Origin: Pleurobrachia bachei
Taxonomy: Eukaryota; Ctenophora; Tentaculata; Cydippida; Pleurobrachiidae
Direction: 5' to 3'
Assembly: GCA_000695325.1 (NCBI GenBank)
Contig: AVPN01000300.1
Location: forward strand, 1 to 61,796
Length of the DNA stretch: 61,796 nucleotides
The notes under the pieces were generated by a model. The model ran no database searches. It saw only the letters and a program-made list of their open reading frames with translations, and was not told the origin of the DNA. The position numbers were made by a program, and so were the translations under genes. Below are positions 50,942 to 61,796 of the stretch, in pieces. Within the stretch, counting starts at the first letter, position 1; every line of letters begins with the position of its first letter.

Positions 50942-53900
50942 AGCAGAGAGAAATATATATTTTCTGAGCTTAATATATATCTAGAGCGTGTCTCAGGGAC
51001 AAGGACAGTTAATTTATTAAAAAGACTCATAACCCCCCTGTAAATAGCTTTTAACTGGTGTGTCAGAAATCCGTCTCGCCGAGAACGAAATAGAGAAAGA
51101 GAGAAGAAAGAGAGAGATAGAGAGGGTATCTTTTATACACTTCTCTTTTTGTACTCAAACCCCTTTTTTATTTACACACCACATCAACACGCCACTGGCC
51201 CGACCGTTGCTGCTGCAGGCCCCAATCTCCTATATGGAACCTCACAAACATGTTTCTGTCTGGCGGCGCCGACCCGATCTGAGCGCACTGTCGAATGAAA
51301 AAAGGGGGCTGGCAGCGCCAGACAGTTTGCTGATCGCTATGTCCTAAAAGTTGAAAGTGTTTTTATCCGTGATATATATTGGGTTTCAATACAACTAAAA
51401 CTGAGTTTTGTTAGTGTGAGTGAGTGATATGCGAGCTGGTATCATACATAACATGAACATGGATTGACAATTTAAGATATATACTGGGGTTACTATTGGT
51501 AACTGAAGGGATTTCTTAGGGAATATTGGAAAGGGATATTTTCTATGAACTAAAATTAGATATATATTCGAATCCCTTGTTTGAGAGTGTAGATCCAGGT
51601 AGATCTGTTAACATGTAGTTTACTGTTTTGTGTTTCAATGAGACTGTGAAACAGAGACTGATAAAGGGGTGGATCGCTGGTTTCATAGCCCAGTGACCAA
51701 CCCAAGTTAGGTAGGGTGGGCCACCCTGTTTGGGACTTAGTCGAGGCCACCTAGATCGCGTGTGTTAAATTTGTTGATTAACATTTAACACAACAATGTT
51801 ATGTTATTCAGTTGTTAAAGCTGCAGAGAGACATGTTAAGAAGATATTTTCTCAGTGTTAACGCCTTTCAATATTTTTGAAAAGAAAACAACGTCTTTAC
51901 ATTTATAGGTAGAATTGTCAGACACGACCCTCTCTTTATTCCTCTCTCATGATCGTGTCTGACAATTCAATTGAAGTGTGAGAGGATTTGCCAGCTACCG
52001 TGCTAAATCCAAAGCCTGGTGTGGCAAAGGGAGGAGCAAATCCCTAAAATTAAAACCATGGCCATTGTTGACATGAATCCCTCGCTCATCAGCCCTAATG
52101 AGAGTTTGGTATCGTGTCACTGTCACAGGAGATCAGGTCCACAGGGTAGTGTGATAATTGCAGCTGGTTAGGCTAAATCTGGGAGTTGTCTAACACAGGT
52201 CACCGCGGGAATATTAGGCGTCAAGTGGTGGATAATTATGTGACAATGACCATATATTAATACTACAAAGGGTTACGTAACAGATGGGCCTGTGCAGTGC
52301 AGATTGATCCATTCATAGCCTCTCCGACCACCCTCCGCCTCAGTCTCGCACATGTGTCTATGTCATCACCCTGGTAGCCTGTTATAATGACATCATACTG
52401 ATGAATAACATAACGTTATCCAAATTATACTTCGACGTAACCAATACCATTACCAGTATTTAGGGCACTGCAGACTCTGTCTCCAAGACTCTCTAAGTCT
52501 ATGTTGTTGAGACTCAACAAAGTTTGTCTCCCCCCCCCCATCTGACCGCAATCTCAAATCAACCCGGGGTCTGGCGCCACCAGACTCGACATGTCTCTCT
52601 AAGTTGTAATTCTGCGGTCTCGGTCTATCACCTCGGGGTGATGTGTAGCCTAGATCGAGGAGCTGTAATCCTATCCGCATAGGAAGGATTGATAACAGGA
52701 TAGAAAGAACGTGTGTGGGAGAGAGAAGGAAGAAGGAATGTGAGACCTGGGTTCATTTGGGAGGCTCTTGCCCCGCCCAATGAAATCTTCACAGGACACC
52801 GCTCCCAATCAAATTCACGTGTAACCTAGTATCCCATACAAATCCGTTCCTTGTAACTGTAACTGTGATCCGTTCCTTGTCACTGTGTGATTACTGATTG
52901 ACTATTATCATGAACCCTGAGAACTGGTGGTCCGCGGCAGAGTAACTCCTTTTGACCGCAGCATAGAGAGGAGAGGGAGAGGGAGAAAGAGAGAGAGGAG
53001 AGGGAGAGAGGAGAGAAATTTTGAACTAACACGTGTGCTAAGTGAGTGTTGGATGAGTCAGTTATATGTGTGATAGAGAGGGGGAGGGAAATAAAAACGA
53101 GTGAGCTCGAGAAAGTTAGAATGACTGGAGATAGGAGAGAATTTAGGGAGAGAAGGATAGAGAGAGAGAAGGAGTGAGAGAGAGAGAGAGAGAGTGAGAG
53201 AGAGAAAGAAAGAGGGAGTGAGAGTGAGAGAGAGAGAGAGAGAGAGAAACGAGAGGGTCGATTGTAATACATCATTCTCATATGCTCTTGATTCCCCTCC
53301 TTGTGAGGACTGTATATTTCTCTGCGTGCTACTACAAAGTTACATTGTTACACACCTGAAGCATGTGCGTCTGTTTGTCACAATGTGTCTAGGAGTCGTG
53401 GAGTCGGCATAAAACCTGCACACAGTACTGACAAACAAGCTAGACACACCACTTACTCAACAACGCTAGCAATAATAGAGGACACAAATATTCCACTCCA
53501 ACCCCTCCCTCAAGTTACGACGGCCCCACCCACCCATATGCATTTTGTATTAAAACTTGAACTATTCTGTCCCTTATTTTCCTTCCAAATTGAAGCCTAT
53601 TTTCGGTCTCTTTGGCATTCCTTTTTCATTGTGATCAGTGAAGTGTGGGAAATAGGAGAGCGAGAGAGAAAGAGAGTGAGAGGGGAGAGAAAAGTGAGAT
53701 AGAGAGAAGGAGATGGAGAGAAATCATTGGGGGAGAGAGATAGATGATCTCCCAATACAAGTCTTCCCATATTTCGCTCTCTGAATAGAGAGAGAGAGAG
53801 AGATCGACTAAGAGTGAGAGGGAGATAGAGAGAAGGAGATGGAGAGAAATCATTGGGAGAGAGAGATAGATGATCTCCCAATACAAGTCTTCCCATTTCT

Positions 53901-53986
53901 CTGTAGATCAGTATGTTGCAGTAGAGAGGTGTGGCATTGCGTACCACCCTCCACTAGTTACCCTTTTCAGTGCTGCATGGAGTAAT
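50942..53986. other. Gene-poor region between HSF and TGF-beta genes
   Basis: About 3 kb without a recognisable gene; the start is presumably HSF 3' UTR. It contains hairpins at 51265-51331 (TCTGGCGGCGCC with GGCAGCGCCAGA) and 51912-51967 (GAATTGTCAGACACGA with its inverse). Long GA microsatellites lie at about 52970-53260 and 53655-53870. Within the second, about 75 bp (GAGATGGAGAGAAATCATTG onward) occur twice, at 53709 and 53838, the second ending just before the TGF-beta first exon. Confidence 0.5.
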
Positions 53987-55808
53987 ATGTTCCGTTGCAT
54001 CCTTTTCTCAGTCTCCCTGCTGCTAGTACCATCTCTCTGTCTGACGCCCCCTGCTACTACGGGTGCCCAAACCACTGCTGTCCAAACGAACCCACCAGTG
54101 GACTGCACCTACCAGGAGCTGGTGGAGAGAAAACGGGAGGCCGTTCTAGTGAGTGATATGTATTTTATCCGGGAGAGGGGGGGGTCCCGGGGGTAGTAGT
54201 AGTACTGCCAGTACCTTGCAGCCAGTCATGCTGGTGAAGACTGAAACTTGATATTCCATGAACTTTTTCATTTGGTAGTCCCAATATATCCCTGGTAAAT
54301 GAACCCATATCTCCCCATTACTAGATACAACTGCTGGCGAAGTTGAAGTTGAAATCAGTTCCTATAAACGGATCAGATCCATCAGAAACCCTTTCCAAGG
54401 ATCAGATAGAAACAGCCCGGGCTGCCTTTCTGGTCAGTGTTTGTTATTTCAAACCGAATAGTTTATCGTTATTGTTGCTTATACTTCGAGGCTTATTCGC
54501 TTACAGTTACAGTTCATTCACACAAAGTGTCTTTTTCTAATATATCAGCTAAGCGATGAATTTGTCTTTTGAGAAACGGAAAATGCTGAGAGCTATGCTC
54601 TACTACCTAAATCCATCTTGTACAATTTTGTTTCGGTCCACTCAATCTTAGCTTAGTACAAACTATCATAGCGCCGCTTCACACCTGTGATTAGTTTGAA
54701 TGCGTGGGAGGTCATAGTATGCCGACCGTGACAAAATTAATATTATAGTCCCTCAAAATCACTGTAGCCTATATCTCTAGCCGTTTCTGTAATTCTGCGT
54801 GGGAGCGATCCCAATGACCCAAGATTATATTTATAGTTCATAGAACCATGCGTCATGTCGAGTGTATATGCCTGGGATTTAAATCTGCCCCTCTCAGTCT
54901 CTGCATCTCTCTATCTTTTTGAAACTCCCTCTCTCACTAGTCCCTAACTCCATGTCCCACAGGAAGAGGAGGAACAAGATAGTTATCAGTGGGAGGGGAG
55001 TGACAGACCTGTAACCAAACCCAAGTACAAGGAACGCATGTTATTCCCTACTTCCAGTAAGTGTTTGCTCAGCTCAACTATCTTCCATTGCCCAGAGAGA
55101 CTAAAAACAAATACATAGTATGTCTTGTTGAGTAACCCCTTACTCAACAAAGAATGTAAAAAGCAAAAGTATTGAATTTGAAGCATGCTCTTACCAACGT
55201 ATTCCTTCACAGATAGAATCAACAGCTCATGTATCGGATACCATTGGACGCCTGACGACTCAACACCCCTCTATCCTGGGTTTGAGGCCACCCTTCATCA
55301 CGGCTCCAACCTGAGAATAGGGAGGTCAGGAAGGAGGATAACATCTGATGATATTCGGTCCATTTGGAGACAATGGTCTGAGAACCCCCACACAAACGAA
55401 GGCCTTGTGGATTGTGATGGTTCTTCCTCTCCATTTATCACACTTCGTATACCCCTCACACACGCGGGGCAAGGGGGAGGACTAAACTACCGACAAAAGA
55501 GGTATTCCTCCCAAGTGTGCACTCAATACCCAAACCGATGCTGTTACAAAGAGCACTATATTACCTTTGCTGAACTGGGTCTAGACAGGATAGTGATTGA
55601 GCCCCGGTATTTTAACGCAGGATTGTGTCTTGGTGAGTGTGGTAAGCTGTGGATGGAACAACACCATCATTCTCTCCTGATGCCTGATAAACACCTGTGT
55701 TGCAGTCCCTCCAAAATGAGGGATCTGAAGGTATTAGTGAGGGATAGAGGAGGGGCAGATGTTCTGGTGCTGCCGAACATTGTATTGACTGAGTGTGGGT
55801 GTAAGTGA
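53987..55808 (+). CDS. TGF-beta family ligand, copy 1 (complete)
   Basis: Exons 53987-54148, 54325-54432, 54963-55056 and 55213-55808 give a 319-residue precursor. The signal peptide is FRCILFSVSLLLVPSLCL. The prodomain has an IQLLAKLKLKS helix typical of TGF-beta and myostatin precursors, then acidic EEEEQDSYQWEG. A furin site RQKR precedes the mature part of about 100 residues. That part has nine cysteines: C, CC, C-x3-C (LCLGEC), CC and CGCK at the end. Nine cysteines with this spacing fit the TGF-beta/activin/myostatin side of the family rather than BMPs. The ligand would be secreted as a disulphide-linked dimer and signal through type I/II receptors to Smads. The ATG at 53987 starts the signal peptide; an in-frame ATG at 53870 is upstream. 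Confidence 0.85.
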
Positions 55809-56625
55809 GAGGCCAGGTGAACAGACAGTTCTTATTGGACTGAATGTGGAAAGAAAGTGTGACTGTGAGAGAGATCAATTACTGGATGTAGAGACTTTGT
55901 AAATTGAATGACAGAGAGGAATTAACTTGGTGGGAGTCTTGTTCCCCAGTATTGTTTACAGGGTAACCTTGTATATTGAGAGGAACTGTCAGAGCATTGA
56001 CCCTATTCTCATTTCGTGCGAGAACAGCGGTCAGAGCACTGGCCTGACAGGAGAAGAATCCCTAATGCCTAAAGGGTCGCCCCGATTAGTACTCGAAAGT
56101 AAGAAAGTTCAGAGGACAGGGAGGAAAGGTGGAGAGCTTATACTTCGAGGCTTATTCGCTTACAGTTACAGTTCATTCACACAAAGAGAGTGTCTTTTTC
56201 TAATATATCAGCTAAGCGATGAATTTGTCTTTTGAGAACCGGAAAATGCTGAGAGCTATGCTCTACTACCTAAATCCATCTTGTACAATTTTGTTTCGGT
56301 CCACTCAATCTTAGCTTAGTACAAACTATCATAGCGCCGCTTCACACCTGTGATTAGTTTGAATGCGTGGGAGGTCATAGTATGCCGACCGTGACAAAAT
56401 TAATATTATAGTCCCTCAAAATCACTGTAGCCTATATCTCTAGCCGTTTCTGTAATTCTGCGTGGGAGCGATCCCAATGACCCAAGATTATATTTATAGT
56501 TCATAGAACCATGCGTCATGTCGAGTGTATATGCCTGGGATTTAAATCTGCCCCTCTCAGTCTCTGCATCTCTCTATCTTTTTGAAACTCCCTCTCTCAC
56601 TAGTCCCTAACTCCATGTCCCACAG
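55809..56625. other. 3' flank of ligand copy 1 and restarted intron of copy 2
   Basis: The 3' UTR of copy 1 runs to about 56136, with AGGAAAGGTGGAGAG before the join. From there the sequence matches 54475 onward, that is, the second intron of copy 1, so copy 2 lacks the first two exons. Confidence 0.7.
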
Positions 56626-57471
56626 GAAGAGGAGGAACAAGATAGTTATCAGTGGGAGGGGAGTGACAGACCTGTAACCAAACCCAAGTACAAGGAACGC
56701 ATGTTATTCCCTACTTCCAGTAAGTGTTTGCTCAGCTCAACTATCTTCCATTGCCCAGAGAGACTAAAAACAAATACATAGTATGTCTTGTTGAGTAACC
56801 CCTTACTCAACAAAGAATGTAAAAAGCAAAAGTATTGAATTTGAAGCATGCTCTTACCAACGTATTCCTTCACAGATAGAATCAACAGCTCATGTATCGG
56901 AATGGTAACCTGCGGACTGCTGAGTTGTGGGGAGATAGGACCCAAACTCCGGACCCTTCATCACGGCTCCAACCTGAGAATAGGGAGGTCAGGAAGGAGG
57001 ATAACATCTGATGATATTCGGTCCATTTGGAGACAATGGTCTGAGAACCCACAAACAAATGAAGGCCTTGTGGATTGTGATGGTTCTTCCTCTCCATTTA
57101 TCACACTTCGTATACCCCTCACACACGCGGGGCAAGGGGGAGGACTAAACTACCGACAAAAGAGGTATTCCTCCCAAGTGTGCACTCAATACCCAAACCG
57201 ATGCTGTTACAAAGAGCACTATATTACCTTTGCTGAACTGGGTCTAGACAGGATAGTGATTGAGCCCCGGTATTTTAACGCAGGATTGTGTCTTGGTGAG
57301 TGTGGTAAGCTGTGGATGGAACAACACCATCATTCTCTCCTGATGCCTGATAAACACCTGTGTTGCAGTCCCTCCAAAATGAGGGATCTGAAGGTATTAG
57401 TGAGGGATAGAGGAGGGGCAGATGTTCTGGTGCTGCCGAACATTGTATTGACTGAGTGTGGGTGTAAGTGA
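56626..57471 (+). pseudogene. TGF-beta ligand copy 2, lacking first exons, with altered 51-bp block
   Basis: Exons 56626-56719 and 56876-57471 are an almost identical copy of the last two exons (offset 1,663 bp). The mature ligand and the RQKR site are unchanged. There are no signal peptide or first prodomain exons, so it cannot be expressed as a ligand from this copy alone. Residues encoded by 56902-56952 are completely different from copy 1 (MVTCGLLSCGEIGPKLR in place of YHWTPDDSTPLYPGFEA), yet the frame stays open; see the block annotated separately. Confidence 0.8.
56902..56952. other. 51-bp block that is the direct complement of its paralogous sequence
   Basis: Flanked by identical sequence on both sides (TATCGGA before, ACCCTTCATC after). 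Every one of the 51 bases equals the Watson-Crick complement, in the same left-to-right order, of 55239-55289. For example, TACCATTGGACG in copy 1 corresponds to ATGGTAACCTGC here. The reverse complement does not match. Copy 3 from 60602 agrees with copy 1, so copy 2 is the altered one. An inversion gives reverse complement, so no simple rearrangement explains this. Confidence 0.97.
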
Positions 57472-57896
57472 GAGGCCAGGTGAACAGACAGTTCTTATTG
57501 GACTGAATGTGGAAAGAAAGTGTGACTGTGAGAGAGATCAATTACTGGATGTAGAGACTTTGTAAATTGAATGACAGAGAGGAATTAACTTGGTGGGAGT
57601 CTTGTTCCCCAGTATTGTTTACAGGGTAACCTTGTATATTGAGAGGAACTGTCAGAGCATTGACCCTATTCTCATTTCGTGCGAGAACAGCGGTCAGAGC
57701 ACTGGCCTGACAGGAGAAGAATCCCTAATGCCTAAAGGGTCGCCCCGATTAGTACTCGAAAGTAAGAAAGTTCAGAGGACAGGGAGGAAAGGTGGAGAGG
57801 GAGAGAGTGACGGGTTACGGGGCGACCCTAATAATAATAATAATTGATGAACTTTATTTGTTTTATCTGAGAAGAATATGTTGAATTAAAACCCCC
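57472..57896. other. Shared 3' region between convergent ligand and DDX1 genes
   Basis: 425 bp between the ligand stop (plus) and the DDX1 stop (minus). It includes an AATAATAATAAT run at 57829 and AT-rich sequence where both genes should be polyadenylated. A very similar stretch occurs between the third ligand copy and the second DDX1 end (61172-61597). Confidence 0.6.
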
Positions 57897-60601
57897 TTAC
57901 ACAACTTTCAGCGACATATACGCGGTTTGACATTGTTTTTCTAGCTCATAAAGTTCGGCAACACTCGCGGCAATCTCAACTGCATGGCCTTGGTAGGTGG
58001 CCCCTCCACTCCCTGCTTTCCTTCTCTCACCATACGTAACTTTACCTGAAATAATTCACGTGATTATTATAAGGGAAGGTGGATGACATTTTGAGAGGGG
58101 GGTAATTTCTGTTAGTGATCTCACGTGGTTCGAAGTTTGGTCAGGCATGATAGATGAGGGCTATTTTACGTCGAAACGTCTGTTTTGTTCACCTTGCGAC
58201 ATCCTGAGTCTTCTATGTCTGATCAAACTTCGAACCTCGTGAGGTCACTACAGGGACCACCCCTGCCTCAACATGTCTCTACCACGGACGGTGTCATCAG
58301 CCCTATACAGCTGATTCAGAGGAGGTGAATGACATCACAGATCAGGTGATTTAACCTGGAGAGAATTCGGGCAGCTGCCCTAAAAATAAGCCAAATGTAC
58401 GCGCCGCAAACGCTACATTGCTAACACTCTAAAAGGCGGGCTCTGCGCGCTCCGTCTCACACAGCCCGGTGTAAACAAAACCTCGCTAGCTGCTGAACAT
58501 GTGATCACGCTGAAAGTGAATTATTCACACTCATGTTCATCTGCTGCAGTTCTGAGTTGAATTGTTCATACAAGCACGGAAACAGTGTCAGACGACTCAC
58601 GTTATGAGTAGCTGTCAGCTTGTTTCTGACAGCATACTAATGATCTTACCGTCAAATTCGCTAACTGGAATTGAAAAAGAAGAGTCCACGAGGGGCAGTG
58701 TATGGTCAATATAATCCTCTAGATCTCTGGAGAAAGGGTTGTTATTCATCGTGCGTGCTAGTACAGCAGCATTAATTTACATGTCTTGAGTAAGGTAGGA
58801 GACGAAAGAATAAATGAAAGAGGGATGGAGCTAGAATGTCTGGTACAGTGTACAGTATACATCTCATATTACAGGCCCAATACCACATCACACAATTGCA
58901 CTGGTGTACTAGGTACTTCACTGTCGGACACATACAGGTGGCCCACAGTAGACTAAGTGCAGTAATTGTAACAATTCCACTTATTATTACAGGCTACCCA
59001 GCAGTTGTACATTATTTCCGTGTTTAGTAGGGACAACCACACACAATACAATACCATAGTATTGTACGCGGTGAAAGTTGAAACGTTATTGGTTGTATTG
59101 CTTTGTATTTGTGTGTTATGTTGATTATTGTAGAGTGATACACATTGTGAGACGTATTGTGATGACTCACTTGAGACATTTCCCCTCGTCATACCAGATA
59201 CAACAACCACCATGCTCCGTTAGGTGGGTGTTATAACACCCTTTACCACGGTTACTACAGTTACTGTGGTACCATACTTTCTCCTTGACAGTACTACACA
59301 GGGATATAGCAAGACCCATCCGCTCTGCCCGACCCACACGACCTGAGTGGGGGGGGGTGGTTGTGAAAGGGCGGTTGTGAAAGGGCGGTTGTGAAAGGGC
59401 GGTTGTGAAAGGGTGATAACGGAGAAATGTACACTTTTAATAATCAGGTAGATCAGTGGGAACCTACTAATAACTAACCAGTTCGATGTATGAAACTCAA
59501 TGTCTCATCTGGAAGTGTATAATTAATAACAAAAGGAATCCCCTTGACATCAATTCCCCTTGCAGCCACATCAGTACATATAAGAAACTTCACTTTGCCC
59601 TCCTTGAAGGATTGTAAGTTAGCTGACCGCTCGTTAGGCCGTCTGTCACCGTGAAGGCAGGTACAGCTGTACTTCTCTGCATCCACCTTCCTCAGATACC
59701 TCTCCAAGTTATCACAATCAATCTTGGTCCGACAGAATATAATGCACTGTTCCATGTTCAGTTTGTCAACCGCTGCCAGGAGATATTTAGCTTTGAGCAG
59801 CTTTGTAGCCTCTGACAGGGACAGATCCCGCTGGCTCAAGTCATCTCTCTGGTGGACTCCATCAGTTTTTACCTTTACCCCCCGGTCCGTTGCCCAGGAT
59901 CTATCTGCTACTGGATCTACCTTACAGATGACATGATGAACAGTCTCAGCGACCACATCCGCGCCCTTCAGATCCACCCAGGTAGGGAAATGCATTATCT
60001 CATTAGCAAGCTTCTTGACATCAAAGTTGTGGAGGGTTGCAGAACAAACTACCAGCTGTAACCGCTTACCATCGATCAACTTATCAAAAGTATCATACAT
60101 CTTGAGTATTAGATTCTTGCAATCATTTTGTAGCAGGCCATCCGCCTCATCTAGGATGAAAAACCTCACGTTATCGAGTTTCAGATGTCCAGTATCAATG
60201 AGATCTTGCAGTCTACCCGGGGTTCCCGTCAGTAGGTCAACACCCCTTTCCAACATTGAAACTTGATCCTTAACCGGTGTGCCCCCCATCACAACACCAC
60301 TCTTCAAATCCAACCCACCCTTGAACAGATTGATCTGGTTGTGGGTCTGCTCAGCTAACTCTCTACTCGGCTCCAATATGATCGCCATTGGACCGGTCCT
60401 CTTTCTGGCCTGTTTTTTGTTAGTCGCCACATGTGTTGCTTTACATATGGGTTGATAACCGAACCCTGGAGGATATTTGAATGGTCCATTCTCCCCAAAG
60501 TTAAACGTGAGAGAGGAGTTCTTTAGAGTGCACGCCACGAAGAATGCTTCCCCCTGGAGACTGCCAGGGATATCAAACGCAATGTCGAAATAGCGGCCGT
60601 T
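57897..60601 (-). CDS. DDX1: DDX1 RNA helicase, 5' truncated by a junction
   Basis: Exons on the minus strand: 60601-59479, 59342-59171, 58726-58650 and 58045-57897, in phase throughout. The protein begins in the SPRY domain that DDX1 carries inserted in its helicase core ([35 protein letters not shown]). Motifs Ia (PSRELAEQ), Ib (TPGRL), II (DEAD), III (SAT), IV (IIFCRTK), V (TDVAARGID) and VI ([13 protein letters not shown]) follow. The C-terminal part has the Cys-rich [13 protein letters not shown] block and ends with the typical [15 protein letters not shown] region. DDX1 acts in tRNA ligase and RNA 3'-end or repair complexes. Motifs Q and I and the first SPRY half are missing, because at 60602 the sequence switches to a TGF-beta exon. 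Confidence 0.9.
58046..58649. other. DDX1 intron with no recognised content
   Basis: 600-bp intron between the last two exons. It includes two inverted partners around 58130 and 58225 (ACGTGGTTCGAAGTTTG and CAAACTTCGAACCTCGTG), a hairpin of about 17 bp with a 90-base loop. Nothing coding is seen. Confidence 0.6.
59356..59413. repeat. 14-bp tandem repeat, four units
   Basis: GGTTGTGAAAGGGC repeated four times, the last with a final change, in the DDX1 intron directly before the exon at 59342-59171. Confidence 0.9.
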
Positions 60602-61171
60602 TACCATTGGACGCCTGACGACTCAACACCCCTCTATCCTGGGTTTGAGGCCACCCTTCATCACGGCTCCAACCTGAGAATAGGGAGGTCAGGAAGAAAA
60701 ATAACATCAGATGATATTAGGTCCATTTGGAGACAATGGTCTGAGAACCCCCACACAAACGAAGGCCTTGTGGATTGTGATGGTTCTTCCTCTCCATTTA
60801 TCACACTTCGTATACCCCTCACACACGCGGGGCAAGGGGGAGGACTAAACTACCGACAAAAGAGGTATTCCTCCCAAGTGTGCACTCAATACCCAAACCG
60901 ATGCTGTTACAAAGAGCACTATATTACCTTTGCTGAACTGGGGCTAGACAGGATAGTGATTGAGCCCCGGTACTTTAATGCCGGATTGTGTCTTGGGGAG
61001 TGTGGTAAGCTGTGGATGGAGCAACACCATCATTCTCTCCTCATGCCTGATAAACATCTCTGTTGTAGTCCTTCCAAAATGAGGGATTTGAAGGTATTAG
61101 TGAGAGATAGAGGCGGGGCAGATGTGCTTGTGCTGCCAAACATTGTATTGACTGAGTGTGGGTGCAAGTGA
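60602..61171 (+). pseudogene. TGF-beta ligand copy 3, last-exon fragment
   Basis: The match to copy 1 begins at base 55239, in the middle of the last exon, and continues to the stop. It contains a few silent substitutions relative to copies 1 and 2. The mature domain with RQKR and nine cysteines is intact, but the start of the exon and all earlier exons are absent. The left edge is exactly the left edge of the altered block in copy 2. Confidence 0.85.
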
Positions 61172-61597
61172 GAGAGGTTAACAGAGAGTTCTTATTGGAC
61201 TGATGTGGAAAGAATCTTTGTGACGTAGAGAGAGATAATTTACAGGATGTATAGAGACTTTGTTAATGACACAGAGGAATTAACTTGGTGGAAGTGGTAC
61301 CGTCCCCAGTATTGTTTACAGGGTTGTATTTCATACATTGAGAGGAACTGCCAGAGCATTGACCCTATTATTTCGTGCGAACTGCGAGAAAAGCGGTCTG
61401 AGCATTGGCCTGACAAGAGAAGAATCCCCATGCCTAAAGAGGGTCGCCCCGATTGATACTCGAAAGAGCTTGTTGGGTTGGTAAAGAGGGACTGAGAGGA
61501 AAGGTCAAGGGGAGAGTGTGACGGGACGACCCTAATAATAATAATTGATGAACTTTATTTGTTTTATCTGAGAAGAATATGTTGAATTAAAACCCCC
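61172..61597. other. 3' flank of ligand copy 3
   Basis: Diverged copy of 57472-57896 with several small insertions and deletions and an AATAATAATAAT run at 61531. Presumably shared 3' UTR. Confidence 0.6.
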
Positions 61598-61746
61598 TTA
61601 CACAACTTTCAGCGACATATACGCGGTTTGACATTGTTTTTCTAGCTCATAAAGTTCAGCCACACTCGCTGCAATCTCCACTGCATGGCCTTGGTAGGTG
61701 GCCCCTCCACCCCCTGCTTTCCTTCTCTCCCCATACGTAACTTTAC
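61598..61746 (-). CDS. DDX1: DDX1 last exon, second copy
   Basis: The minus-strand exon from the acceptor at 61747 encodes [20 protein letters not shown] and onward to a stop at 61598, nearly the same as 58045-57897 with a few substitutions. The earlier exons of this copy lie beyond the right edge of the window. It is probably the intact allele or the second haplotype of DDX1. Confidence 0.85.
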
Positions 61747-61796
61747 CTGAAATAATTCACGCGATTATAATGAGAGAAGGTGAATGATATTTTGAT

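Noticed and set aside
52880-53281. 133-codon minus-strand Ser/Leu frame
   Set aside because: It is a translation of a GA/CT microsatellite.
55239-55289. Ordinary inversion or alternative exon as an explanation of the ligand copy difference
   Set aside because: The reverse complement does not match, there are no splice sites at the edges, and the same-direction complement matches at all 51 positions.

Overview
The window is nuclear DNA of an animal. Spliced genes with GT/AG introns of roughly 60-900 bp encode metazoan families: a TGF-beta ligand, a heat shock factor, DDX1, a DDX5/DDX17-type helicase, HMG-CoA reductase, a lipid phosphate phosphatase, a COMM-domain protein, hexokinase, and a very large EGF/laminin-G protein. 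I cannot name the species; a marine invertebrate, possibly an early-branching one, would fit. There are no bacterial operons and no complete tRNA genes.

Layout. (1) 1-23485, + strand: the 3' part of one huge gene, beginning inside a leishmanolysin (M8) domain and continuing through dozens of EGF repeats, a Thr/Glu-rich stalk and laminin-G-like domains. It carries a LINE fragment with a 39-bp minisatellite and four internal tandem duplications. (2) 24131-26778, +: a two-sushi, probably GPI-anchored protein; the tail of the giant gene and the first sushi exons recur at 27405-28708. (3) 29672-31391, +: a lone last exon of hexokinase, then a truncated HMG-CoA reductase. (4) 31980-36508, -: a DDX5/17-like helicase whose long intron is about 60 copies of a 33-bp unit, each containing a copy of the 3' splice site. 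(5) 37450-39360, +: two tandem phosphatase copies, the first broken. (6) 39586-40008, +: COMM-domain protein. (7) 41123-50941, +: heat shock factor, interleaved with an antisense gene (46748-50483, -) for an unrecognised single-pass membrane protein. (8) 53987-61746: three copies of a TGF-beta ligand (+) and, tail to tail with them, DDX1 (-), whose last exon occurs twice.

The repeated partial duplications, some identical and some a few per cent diverged, one differing by a SINE insertion, look like uncollapsed haplotypes or misjoined contigs, although genuine tandem duplication is possible for some. An assembly gap at 45452-46170 lies in palindromic DNA.

The strangest observation is in the second TGF-beta copy: 51 bases (56902-56952) are the exact base-by-base complement, not the reverse complement, of the matching bases in the first copy (55239-55289) and third copy (from 60602). 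No ordinary DNA rearrangement produces this, so it is most likely a data artefact or an engineered change. The best candidate for unusual biology is the tandem array of complete 3' splice-site modules in the helicase intron, followed by the interleaved antisense gene pair.
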